From Pardosa pseudoannulata (Eukaryota > Arthropoda > Arachnida > Araneae > Lycosidae), in the NCBI GenBank assembly GCA_032207245.1, contig CM063509.1:58114066-58178065 (forward strand): DNA of 64,000 nt. Reading direction: 5' to 3'. This document shows, one piece after another, positions 23,304-64,000 of the stretch (position 1 is its first letter; each line of letters starts with the position of its first letter). Position numbers and translations under genes: made by a program. The notes beneath the pieces were generated by a model. The model was not told the DNA's origin. It saw nothing but the letters and a program-made list of their open reading frames with translations, and searched no databases.

Positions 23304-23924
23304 TTAATTCTATTCTGGGATTTCTTGAACTTATTGTTTCATTTTCAAATATTCCTTCTAGTAAAGATGTAAAAAGGAACTTCAATAAAATATATGATAA
23401 CAATAATCACTGATTGATGATTTATTAAGATCCTTCTTTTCATGGTAATGTCGAATTGTTTCCATTTTTACTAAATTTCGAATTCAGTTTATTTTTTATT
23501 TCTGCCGCATGATGAAAATAATAAATTTGAATACTAAATTAAAATATTCAAATAATTTTATCCATTATAGTGTTTTCTATATGGTGTTAAACACTTTTCT
23601 TTCACATTAAATAAATTAATTTAAAGGATCGTTTTATCCTAGAAACGCAACGTCTCCCCACTATGCATTACAACCAATCGTTGATTATCTACAATATAAA
23701 TTTGTAGTTTTTAATCTACAATTATGTATTGTTGACTTTTCTGAGTAGGGGCTGAAACTTGTAAATACTTTGGAAGGCTTTAGACTCCATAAAATATTCT
23801 GATTCTACCAATATAAAACACACATAAAGTTATATAGCATTAAAATTGTGAATAAAATATCATTTTTCTAACAGCAAAGTTTAGTAATTGTTATCAATCC
23901 TCAATCTATCTGAAAACTGTATAA

Positions 23925-24090
23925 GGCGATTTCAAACAGTAGGGCACTTGTCAAATTATGACAATTCTGGCTTTAATTTGAAACAGAAGGGTATTTTATT
24001 GTTTGTCTATTGGCTGTTGTAAACATGAAAATGAATAGGAATGGCATTATAGTAGTTCGTGACGTTGCGACAAATTGGTTTATAGTATCA
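23925..24090 (+). repeat. Family C dispersed repeat
   Basis: This is the plus-strand copy of the repeat seen at 17165-17320 and 61905-62046, with the core TATTGGCTGTTGTAAACATG. It lies about 0.8 kb upstream of the LIMK start codon. Confidence 0.8.
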
Positions 24091-24139
24091 GGTCTGAAAA
24101 CGTTATGCAAGGAGCATGCACAGTAGAAAGTAACCTCTC

Positions 24140-24330
24140 TTTGCCTGCCATCAGATTTTTGTGTAATCGATATTACCTGCCGATATATAATCGATTAAAG
24201 TGTATAGAGACGTCATAGAGCCTCTACCAATCAGCACATAATGCCGCCGTGGGTTTTAATGTCATGCCTGTGTAGTATTTTGTTTGTATATCATGGCGAC
24301 AATTTTTAGAGTTCACGAACCATTAGAATT
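24140..24330 (+). promoter_or_regulatory. Possible LIMK promoter / 5' untranslated region
   Basis: A short stretch with ATCGATAT, TATATAA, GACGTCA, CCAATCAG and GCCGCC lies upstream of the first LIMK coding exon. No start site can be fixed. The first coding exon follows a possible acceptor (TTATTTAG|C at 24871), so a non-coding first exon here is plausible. Confidence 0.3.
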
Positions 24331-24872
24331 TTTGCTTTATTATGAACGTTTTGTTTGATAGCATGCTAAAAGAATTAATATTGTATTATACCGCTTTTTT
24401 ATGCCGCAGTATATTTTTAGCTACCTCTGAGGTACATTTCCTATGATTGTTCATGTTGACATAACTTTATTTTAATGTTGTTATTAATCACTCATCCCTT
24501 TAATTTTTTAAAACTCATTATAGAAGAGTTCTGTTAATTTTGATGTTGTACTTTAGATGTATGTAGTATAAGTTTTCAGAAATTTTATATTGTGAAGTTT
24601 TTAACAATTATGTATATATTTTATACATTTCATCTTTCCGCATGATATTTAGAAGTTGTATATTTAGAAATTTTAATCAAATTATTGTAAATTTAATTAA
24701 GTTGTTAGATATCTCGTAAATTCTTCTCAAACTATCAGAATAATTTAATTACCTTTGAATGACAACTAATTTATAGTAAGGTCTTGACGAACTTTTCAGA
24801 TATTTTAAAAATTTTCATTGCATAAAAATTAATTAATTTTAAAGTGATGAGTTGACTTTAAATTTATTTAGC

Positions 24873-55600
<30,728 letters not shown>

Positions 55601-56518
55601 CACCAAAGTTACAGTATTAGATAAATTTATATATTATATATATATTAGTGTTACTTGTTTATGTTAAAGTTTTGTATTTATTGTAAGTATTGTTCCTTTT
55701 TTTTCTTTTTAAAAATATATATCTATATACATTCCTCTTTATTTGTATTTATTTTTATGAAAATGATGTATTATATTAAGATGCTTGTATTTTCCCAATT
55801 CTGTTGTATAGTTTAGCTGTATATTGAGCAAATTTTATGAATGTTTTTGGCATTTAAAAATTCTATACTTGGGTATTTTGTAATCTTTGAGGGTTTTTTT
55901 AATGTTTTGTATATTTTCACTCTTGTTTATTATAAACCTTGCTGCATGTGGCTCCCGTAGGTGGCTTAATTTGCAAACCCCTTGCAAATAAATTTAGTTA
56001 CAGCTTGTACTTTGTATCTTGTTTCGAAATTTATAAATCTCATACATCATATAAAAATTTTACTTTTTTATGAGAAAATTAATGCTATTTCTAAAATAGT
56101 TTGTTCATTAATAAGTATCTAAAACCAGAGGTATTTGTTTGGGGAAATCATGGAATTCTAGGAATTCCATTCTAATTATCTCTGTATTTCTGAAAAAATA
56201 AAATTGCGAATTACTTCCTTTTATTATTTCCTGTGTACTATAAAATCAATGAATTCAGCATGCTCTTTATGACTCTGAAATTATCCAAGAACTGCTGATA
56301 GTCTTAAAACAATAGATTGAAACTTGATAAAGCTACACTGCTGAAAGTACTAATAAAGGTAAGAGTCATTTACAGTTCCGATAGGTAGCTGCTTCCCATA
56401 CAGCACATAATGTATCATATACAGTGATAAATATTTAATATTTCATAAAATCAGTGAGGATTAGGTGAAGAAAAATTCTTTAATTTACTTGAATAAACAA
56501 TTTAAAAATCTAAATATA
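55601..56518 (+). other. LIMK 3' untranslated region and downstream DNA
   Basis: AT-rich sequence after the stop. The likely transcript end is soon after the poly(A) signal at 55987. The rest shows nothing recognisable. Confidence 0.6.
55987..55992 (+). terminator. Poly(A) signal of LIMK
   Basis: AATAAA about 390 bases after the stop, followed within 40 bases by a GT-rich run (TTGTACTTTGTATCTTGTTT). Confidence 0.6.
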
Positions 56519-57425
56519 CAGTGAAACAAACCTATCTGAACAGCCACCTCTCCGTACTGAGAATATTTGGCCGCTTAGAGGGGTTAGCCGCTCTGAAGGG
56601 TTATAATTACTATAATGCGTAATATAAACAAGTTTGACATATATTCCTTATGTAAATGAAATTTAAAACTTATCTAAAGAGAAAATAGTACTTTATTTCA
56701 TGCTTCTTTCAATATATTTTTTTTAAGGCTACAATTTGTTTCTGTTCTAAAGTCTTCTTCAAAATCAAATTCTTTTCTTTCATGACTTTGATTTCCGTTC
56801 TTCTGCAGTGAAATAATAATTCAGCTAACTTTCATGCTGATTTGAAATTCTCATATTCACGCAGAACTTCAATGCTCTGCTCGAAATTTAGAAAAGCGCA
56901 TTTCGACATCATTGCAACTCAGATCACTGACCAACTAATGAAATGAAACTGGCGTTAATGACATTTTTGCTGACCGAGATGCAATTCTTCCTTTACTGTA
57001 CCTATTGGAATTCTAAACAAAGGCCCTAGGACACCTTCAACCCTTGATTGTCCAGTTCCTCCCTCAGTTTCTGTGGATGGTGCAGTAGGGATTCCCTATC
57101 TGAAAGGTGGGGGGAGAATACAAAAGAGATAACAGATTTAATCTTTCTGAGAAAGGGGGGATCATTGAAATGGACTTATCAAGTTATTCTTTTGTCTTAT
57201 ATCCGACCATAAACCTGACCTTGACTTTTTTTTTTGCTTAAAATTAAAACATGGAGTAAGTAGAGTTTCCCAAAAAAGGAAAGAGGCAATCTCACTTGGT
57301 GGCCATTTAGAGGGGGTTGGGTGGCTGCTGATACAGTTTATTTTACCATTAGGTCTGCGAGTTCAAAAATCCATGCCATGAAAAATTGACCATTTAGAAG
57401 GTGGCCGCTCGGAGAAGTTTCACTG
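56519..57425. mobile_element. TA-flanked MITE, 907 bp (pogo-like)
   Basis: It begins CAGTGAAAC and ends GTTTCACTG, flanked by TA. Further inside, CAGCCACCTC and GAAGGTGGCCGC continue the inverted similarity. CAGT-GAAC ends with a TA target are pogo/Tigger-like (inference). No coding was found. Confidence 0.8.
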
Positions 57426-58139
57426 TATTTTAACTTAAAAATGTGTCCTCACATATATTGGCCATTCTGCTCTAATAATTATGCACAAAAATTTCTGTAA
57501 TTTCTTTCAATGATTTTATGTAATATATCAAGAAAATGATTCAGATAGTTCTCCCTAAGGGATGGCTGTCCCAGATTTGATTAATATTCAAATAAAAAGC
57601 TTTATAATTTTATAAATTAAAAAAAAACCTTCACCTAAGTGTACTTTCATGTATATTTTACTGGTTTTTATCTGTATTCCAAAGCATCTGCTTTGAATCT
57701 TTTATTCATATCATTGTACTCGTTTAATTTAATAAATGTCTGATGTTTTTTAGGATTAAATGTTAATTGAAAAAAGTTATTCTTGTGTGTAATAATGTGC
57801 TTTACATTTCAAAACAAGTTATTTTATAATTTATCTTAAACATTTTATAAATTTGCTTTGATGTTGCTTCATATGCATTTATTATCAGTGTATTGTACTA
57901 AGGAAAGAATTATTCGAACAAGAGACCAAATAATGTATTGCAGTTGAACTGTGTTATAGTGAACATTGCAGTCTCAGTAAAAAGTTTGCTGTAACATTGA
58001 AAATTTCTTAGCATTTCACAGTGATTTTGTTACAATCATTGCAATAGCATAAAATTTGCTAATGAATTATTAATTCTTTAAACAGACACTTTATCAGGTT
58101 ACAAATGAAGAATTTTGAATTACCTTATTTACTTTCCTT

Positions 58140-58440
58140 TTTACAATCTGTGAAAAAATGTAATTTTTAATTGAGTGCATTTCAGCTTTAAGTAAAATGT
58201 GTCATTCGTATGACTAGGGAAGATTCCATAAATTCACTTTTTCTGTTCAAAAAAGTATTTAAAATGTTTGAAGGCACTCTACTTCTATTTTTACATTGAA
58301 AAATTTGTAATTTTAAATTGAGTATATTTTGATTTTAAGTAGAGTGCATTAATTTTCGTACTAATGATGGGGAAAAGATTACATGACTTTTGGTTCATAT
58401 ATTCTGTAAAAAAATAACTTTATCTGAAGGCACCGACTAT
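58140..58440 (+). repeat. Degenerate tandem duplication
   Basis: TAATTTTTAATTGAGTGCATTT and nearby TTTAAGTAAAATG at 58160-58200 recur in altered form at 58310-58345, about 150 bases later. GAAGGCAC recurs at both unit ends. Confidence 0.5.
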
Positions 58441-59279
58441 TCACTTTCTTCTTCTAAGAGTCAGGAATCTTCTTTCTCACTTGCATTATTGTTATGCTTT
58501 ACTTCAGGTTTAATTTCATTGTAGGTTAAAATATCAGAAGTATATACCTCATTCTCACACATTTCAAAATCAATTTTGTCTCTAAAAATCATACAGTCTC
58601 CAAGATTTTCCAGTCATCAATTATTTGTAAATTTTTATCTTTGTCATCTGCAATGCTCTCTTTACTTTGTTCCAATTTATTCTTAGACCTATATATCAAA
58701 AGAAGATCCAAATAGTTGCAATATGACTTAAATAGAAGACCTTTCCTGTAAAAGGATTCTTTACCAAAGAGATGTCACAATGGGTGTTCGCTTTGTAGCT
58801 TTGCAAAATATGCAGAAATAACTGCTTTTTGTGGTGAGATCTGATGCTGGAAATAACTCTTTGAAACATCGGTTAAAGAACAGATGTATTGTAAGGCATG
58901 GAAACAAGTTTGAATGCTGTTAAGAATTTTTAAGGGAGGATTGGCAGTGTAATTGTCTATCAGAAGTAAATTTACCACTAAATAACTTTTAGGAGTAAGA
59001 TTTCAGCTTACTACAATTGGATTTTTATATATTTTCAGGAGTGCATTCCATGCATTTTAAATAACATTAGTTAAAATAGGAGTTTAGTTGGGACCAGTAA
59101 AAAGTTCACTATTGCAAGGTTCAACTGAGTACACACTTTTATTTTGACGCATTTTGCTGAACCTTAACTCTGTTCTTTCAAACCCTTGAGCAGGGCTGGA
59201 ACCTAGATCCTTTAGTATCTATGGCAAAAAAACAGTCTTGTACCCCTACCACTAAAAACGGTGGGAGAAATATGCAAAC

Positions 59280-59283
<4 letters not shown>

Positions 59284-59321
<38 letters not shown>
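59284..59321. repeat. (TA)n microsatellite
   Basis: About 18 TA units. Confidence 0.95.
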
Positions 59322-59323
<2 letters not shown>

Positions 59324-60127
59324 TATATTCAGAATGAACTTACGGCTAGAAAATTAAGGTACTAACAATTTTTTAAACTTCATAAAGGGGACAGATATTT
59401 ACAGCATTACTTTCCTATATTTAGTATCCATGCATAAATTGATGATTTCATCGTAATTCAAGATGTTCGATTTTTTTTTTCAATTTATGATAAAGGCATT
59501 CTTTAGTTGTTCCTGCCCCAGCAAGAAGCATAGATATGATTGTCATTTTTAGCTTGCTGAAAAACTATTCACACACACTATTGTTACATGAAGGCACAAT
59601 ATTATTCTGAATGCAGTTACTAAATTTAAATAGATACTTTTTAGTTCTAGCTGATGAATTCCTTCTAAAATATTTTTTATAGACTTCCTAAATTTTAGAA
59701 TTATTAAAATCTATTCTGATATATGTAAAAACAAAATTTCCTAAATGCCTTTTGCTGTTTTTATAACAGTTCTAATTTATTGTCTTTTGACCCTAACTTT
59801 TAACAAGAATTATGAAATCTTGAAATTATTTTCCAATTTTTTGCTATATGGGGACTCAACTTTTGCCTATACACACACGACTGAGTGCCCTCATCCATAT
59901 CCTGTTTCCATTACAGGGTTAGCATTTTGCTGACAAAGTGTGGTACTCCTGAGAGAGATGCACCTGTAGCAAATGCCTTGTGTACCATGCTCTTGTTCTT
60001 GCCCTGCTCTTGAGTGACTGTCCAAAACATGTTATCAACCCACTTTTAGCAAGTTCCTTATTTCATTATTGATGGCTATTGAATCCTTTGGTCATCCTGT
60101 AAAGATAATTAAATTTATTTGTAATCT

Positions 60128-60470
60128 ACACAGATAAATCTATCTGTAGGGAAACGAAGAATGCAAATTTAAAGACGACATTGTACGCAACATAGTTAAA
60201 TCAAGAATTAGTTAAATATAATTTGCAATTTCTATCTAACGGGTTGAAATTGTAGGACGCTAACCATGGTCAAAGCTTTTATTTTCTAGGGGAAATTCAT
60301 CTGAAGGGAAAGCTAGGAATGTGAATTTAAAGACTAAACTTTATAATCAACACAAATCAAGAATTTGCTCCATGTTGTATCCTAAATATATTTTACGAAG
60401 CTGTTGCAATTTCTATGCTATGGATCAGAATTGTAAGCAGCTAAATGTGGTCAAAGGTTTTATTTGCACT
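60128..60470 (+). repeat. Degenerate tandem duplication, about 165-bp unit
   Basis: Paired blocks include GGGAAACGAAGAATGCAAATT/GGGAAAGCTAGGAATGTGAATT, AAATCAAGAATT in both, TTGCAATTTCTAT in both, and ATGGTCAAAG/GTGGTCAAAG. Confidence 0.7.
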
Positions 60471-61051
60471 CTATTGTATAGAAACAATGTTATTAAATAT
60501 AACACTTTATGGTGAGGGATAAATTACTAATTAATCTGAAGATTTTAATTGAAACTGTGATTAGGATAGAAATAGTCCCATTTCACCATCTCCTTATGAC
60601 TTTCCACTATATCTTTTTTTTTTTTTTTTTTTTAATTTGTTGTATTTTCCTTTTCTTTCTTTATAGATTATTTTGGTTGTAATGGTTGTAATAAATTAAT
60701 TTGCTAAAGTGACAATTTTTAAAATATGTCTTTATTTTTTTAAGCTGATTGTTTGTATAAGAGTGCCTTCTCTTTTGCTCTTTCTTTGATTAATGTAATT
60801 GCTAAAAGTGCCTTCCACTTGAAGAAGAATGATTTTATATATTTATAAAATGTACTTGCTTATAGAGAAAATTATTTTTATATTTTTTAGATACAATGAT
60901 TCCATTTTTAAAAGCGTGCTTAAAAACTTTTAAATATTAGCTTTATAAGTGAATGCAAATTGTGTATAGTATCTTTAAAAACCTTTGAGAACTTATTTCC
61001 AGTTTCTTGTTTATAAAATCTTTTATTTTTATGTCTCCTTATAATATGCAC

Positions 61052-61712
61052 GGAACAGATGCATTATAGACGGCATGATTTTTTTTTTTTCGACTAACAG
61101 AAAAATGCGTGTTTTGAAAAATCGCCAAGTAAAAATACATGTCGGCCATAAGTGTTTTCTGAAAAATCCACAAAAATAAAAACATGGCTGTGGTCATATG
61201 TTAAGCTTGAAACACAGTTAACAAAACTAAACTTTTTTTTTAAAAAAAAAAAGAACTAATATTATAAAAAATCTAACATGTGAGGTGGGGGTTTACCCCT
61301 TCTTAATATTATGTGTTAAAAGCATTACTTCTTCCATTGTTATTTTAGATATATTGAACCAAGAACCCTCCCAAATCGATTTGGTATCGTCACAAACTTT
61401 ACCAGCCACAGATTTTCGACAAATCGAAACAAACTCATCTCTTAACCCCTTTTCTAGATTAATTTTCATATTTTCCCCACACTAAGCCTAAGAATATCAT
61501 GATACATTTTACCAATTTTAAAAGAAGAACCTAAATAACTAAATTTCAAATTCCAGAATTTGATAAGAACAAAAAAATACAACCTGACCTAGGCGACACC
61601 AAGAATATCCTGAAATTTCTCCTATAGTGTCGGGTACTGACGTCAGAAATAACCGCCAAAATTACACCTAATTTGGCAGAAAAAAACACGGCATCTATAA
61701 TGCATCTGTACC
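61052..61712 (+). mobile_element. Family D GG-ended MITE, copy 2
   Basis: This 661-bp copy begins GGAACAGATGCATTATAGAC and ends ATCTATAATGCATCTGTACC. An identical 8-bp duplication ATATGCAC lies at 61044-61051 and 61713-61720. Left and right thirds match copy 1; the middles differ. Confidence 0.92.
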
Positions 61713-61904
61713 ATATGCACTTTTCTAAATAAATACTTTTGTTTAAAATTAAAAATTTGCAATTTAAAATTATTGGTTATTGCTCTTGGAGAAAGCTTCA
61801 TATTGTTAAATATAAGTAAAAAAATTTTTACATAATTACTGTTACTATTTACTTTAAATTATTTATTATCTTACTGGTGTATATACATAGAGTAGTTTGG
61901 TGCA

Positions 61905-62046
61905 ACATAACAAACTACTATATTGCACTTCCCATTCATTTTCATGTTTACAACAGCCAATAGGCAAACAATGAACTGCCCTTCTGTTTGAAACTATGCT
62001 AGAATTGTCATAAGTTGAGATGTACCCTGCTGTGTGAAATCTCCTT
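61905..62046 (-). repeat. Family C dispersed repeat
   Basis: Minus-strand copy matching 17165-17320 and 23925-24090. Confidence 0.8.
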
Positions 62047-62297
62047 ATTGACAAAATTAAGTGTCAAATAAACTGATAAAGTTAGTGAAGATTACTTCTG
62101 CAATAAAATTATTGGTTTAATGAATCTATTTATATTTAACTAAGATTAGTTTTAAACTCAGTGTTTAATTTCATAATCTCTGACATGGTTCCATATACGG
62201 TCTTCTGTATTTTATGCAAGTTCAAGGTCTAAACACTGGGGGAACTTATTTATATTTTATTACAATTTGTGAAAATGATTTTGAGTACTATTTGTCT

Positions 62298-62467
62298 TGG
62301 GCTGCTACCATATTATAATTGACAAATGTCACTGGTGACTTCTGCGTCATAATGATGTTAAAATTCACCAGAGATGGGAATTCGGTACCATAAATTTATC
62401 CCTCTGACATAATTATGACGCAGAAGTCACCAATGACATAAGTCGGCTGTAATATGGTAGCACCCTT
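62298..62467. repeat. Foldback element with about 60-bp arms
   Basis: Arms at 62298-62357 and 62403-62467 pair over most of their length (GCTACCATATT, GTGACTTCTGCGTCATAAT and complements), with a 45-base loop. A target duplication is not clear. Confidence 0.85.
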
Positions 62468-63448
62468 GCATTCTGTATTTAAGAAACCAGTTGACTTACA
62501 TTTTAACCATAACCTCATCTCTATTACCAGATTTTTGTGACTAAGATATCAGTACGTTTTAACACTAAATTAACACCCATCATTTTGATAGATTTCAGAC
62601 TTCATGAGCAAAATTACAAAAACCATTATTTTTATGGTTTTATGACTTATGTGATCATATATTAATATGAAACAAATACAAATTTTCTGTTCAGCCAATT
62701 TCAGAGTTCTGTTTGATGTATACCTATCTGTATGATATCCATTATTTTAATCAATAAATTAGTGTCATACAGGGTTCATACACTCCTTAAAATTTCTCTA
62801 ATTTTAGGTACCCTTTCAAAAAGGCCCATAAAGTCCTTAATTTTTTTTTAACAGCAGCCTAATTGAAATAAGGTGATATAAAACTGTAAGTCAAGTAGCT
62901 TTCTCTAAGAAATTGTATTGTTTGACCCATTATAAATCAAAGTTTTGAAAGGATATTTGATTCGATGTTTTTTGGATGCTACTGCAGAAGATATTTTATG
63001 AAATCTCAATTCTAAATTCTTTTAAAGCTTTTTTCATGTAATAATAGATGGTTATATTATCTACTGGTTAAAAGTTTTTTTTTTTCTTATTAATTCCACA
63101 GCCATTTGACAATAGATTAGCTAATTTTCTGTAATATCTGTTAATTGCAATTACAGTATGTGTTTTCATTTGATTGTTATTACAATCTTTATTTTGATGT
63201 AAAATTAATGGTTAACCATAATATTAGTCTCTTAATTTTTTTATATATTGTCAGTTTACATTATGATATACATAAACAGTAAAATTTAGAAGTTTGCTTT
63301 GATAACATTGTATCCATTTAATGTATTACCAAAAAGATTTTCAGAATACAACCAATGCAGAATTCTAGTAGCTAAATCTGCATTACTGTAATGTTGTGTC
63401 AGTAGGTTTTTATCCTGCCAATTAATATGAGCCTTGTTAATAGAATAA

Positions 63449-63575
63449 ATGTTTTACTCTTTGTTATATCATTTAGGTTTACATTTATAATGCATAAAAT
63501 CAGTCAAAAAATGCTTTACTCTTATTGTTATATCATGTAGGTTTACATTTATAATATATATTAATCAGTAAAATT
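63449..63575 (+). repeat. Tandem duplication, about 66-bp unit
   Basis: GTTATATCAT(T/G)TAGGTTTACA followed by TTTATAAT occurs at about 63463 and 63529. Confidence 0.85.
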
Positions 63576-63785
63576 TGAAAAGGAGCAAGAGTATACTAAA
63601 AGTTTGCTTAAATGCTACATTGCATAAAAATTATATACATTAAAAACATTATAAGTGTTATAACTGAATCTAGGCTGCTAAGATATTGTCAGTAAAAGCT
63701 TTTTCTTAATTTTTTTTTTCCCAGCTGAGTATGAACTCTGATCTGTTTTGAGGAAAATGAGAGTGGAAGATTGATACTGAAAATA

Positions 63786-64000
63786 TTAGGTTGGGGAAAA
63801 AGAAATCCATTATTTTTGTGTGAAGTTAATGACTTTATTTAACATGTTTTGGATTGTCCAATTTGGGTCAAATATGCACCGTTTTGTTGTATAATTTGTT
63901 GCTATTTTTAAGGTAGCTTCATAATACCTCTCTCATAGAAGTCTTGGTCCTTATTGGCAAAAAACTGTAGTAATCGATTTTCACTATCTTCTCTTGATCC
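63786..64000 (-). mobile_element. mariner element, end only (runs off the window)
   Basis: After TA, it begins TTAGGTTGGGGAAAAAGAA, a mariner-type terminal repeat. The remainder holds the 3' end of a transposase on the minus strand. The other end lies beyond 64000. Confidence 0.85.
63836..64000 (-). pseudogene. mariner transposase, C-terminal part, broken
   Basis: The minus-strand frame reads ENRLLQFFANKDQDFYERGI, MKLP, then two stops where a conserved Lys/Trp region should be, then QQIIQQNGAYL and a stop. This is the end of a mariner transposase. The two internal stops suggest it is dead. Confidence 0.8.

Larger units (their letters stand above)
15627..24872. other. Intergenic region between the BTB-BACK gene and LIMK
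   Basis: It is AT-rich and has no intact gene. It contains family A copy 2, family C and D elements, two degenerate tandem arrays, a piggyBac transposase remnant, a SINE and a double palindrome. Stretches 18060-18640, 19180-19690, 22350-23200 and 23310-23920 show nothing recognisable. Confidence 0.7.
57428..61040. other. Region without recognised genes
   Basis: AT-rich. Weak tandem duplications lie at about 58140-58440 and 60128-60470, a (TA)n tract at 59284-59321 and a poly-T run at 60616-60635. Confidence 0.7.

Overview
The window is nuclear DNA from an animal, most likely an arthropod and plausibly a chelicerate such as a spider. Two long genes are split by GT-AG introns. The DNA between exons is very AT-rich and full of cut-and-paste DNA transposons, tRNA-derived SINEs, Helitron-like pieces, satellites and (TA)n tracts. 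The lineage is an inference; nothing in the sequence fixes it.

Left part (1-14.5 kb, + strand): three exons, including the last, of a BTB-BACK protein gene (1256-1495, 5094-5467, 13843-14381; poly(A) signal 14494). Its upstream exons, with most of the BTB fold, lie before the window. The introns hold a 303-bp higher-order repeat that runs into the first splice acceptor, a 208-bp satellite with a hairpin in every unit, a 387-bp tandem repeat, a Helitron-like element, and a small nested THAP-domain gene (11460-11643 plus a candidate second exon 12523-12644).

Middle (14.5-24.9 kb): no intact gene. It holds transposons, two degenerate tandem arrays, a broken piggyBac transposase, a SINE and two perfect palindromes lying end to end (23212-23303).

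Centre and right (24873-55600, + strand): a complete LIM kinase gene (LIMK1-like). Twelve coding exons join in frame into 646 residues: LIM1, LIM2, PDZ, then a kinase domain with all catalytic residues and the LIMK-type activation loop. The expected product phosphorylates cofilin downstream of Rho-family signalling. Its introns carry at least fourteen separable insertions, including nested ones: a hAT-like element inside a SINE, and a 2.9-kb element inside a Tc1 copy.

Right end (55.6-64 kb): the LIMK 3' untranslated region, then a pogo/mariner-like MITE, a second GG-ended MITE, a hairpin element and the edge of a mariner copy. No further host gene was recognised.

Many transposon boundaries are supported by both terminal inverted repeats and target-site duplications read directly from the sequence. 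Two groups of CA-ended elements stand out: one makes 8-bp duplications (hAT-like), the other makes exact 6-bp duplications.
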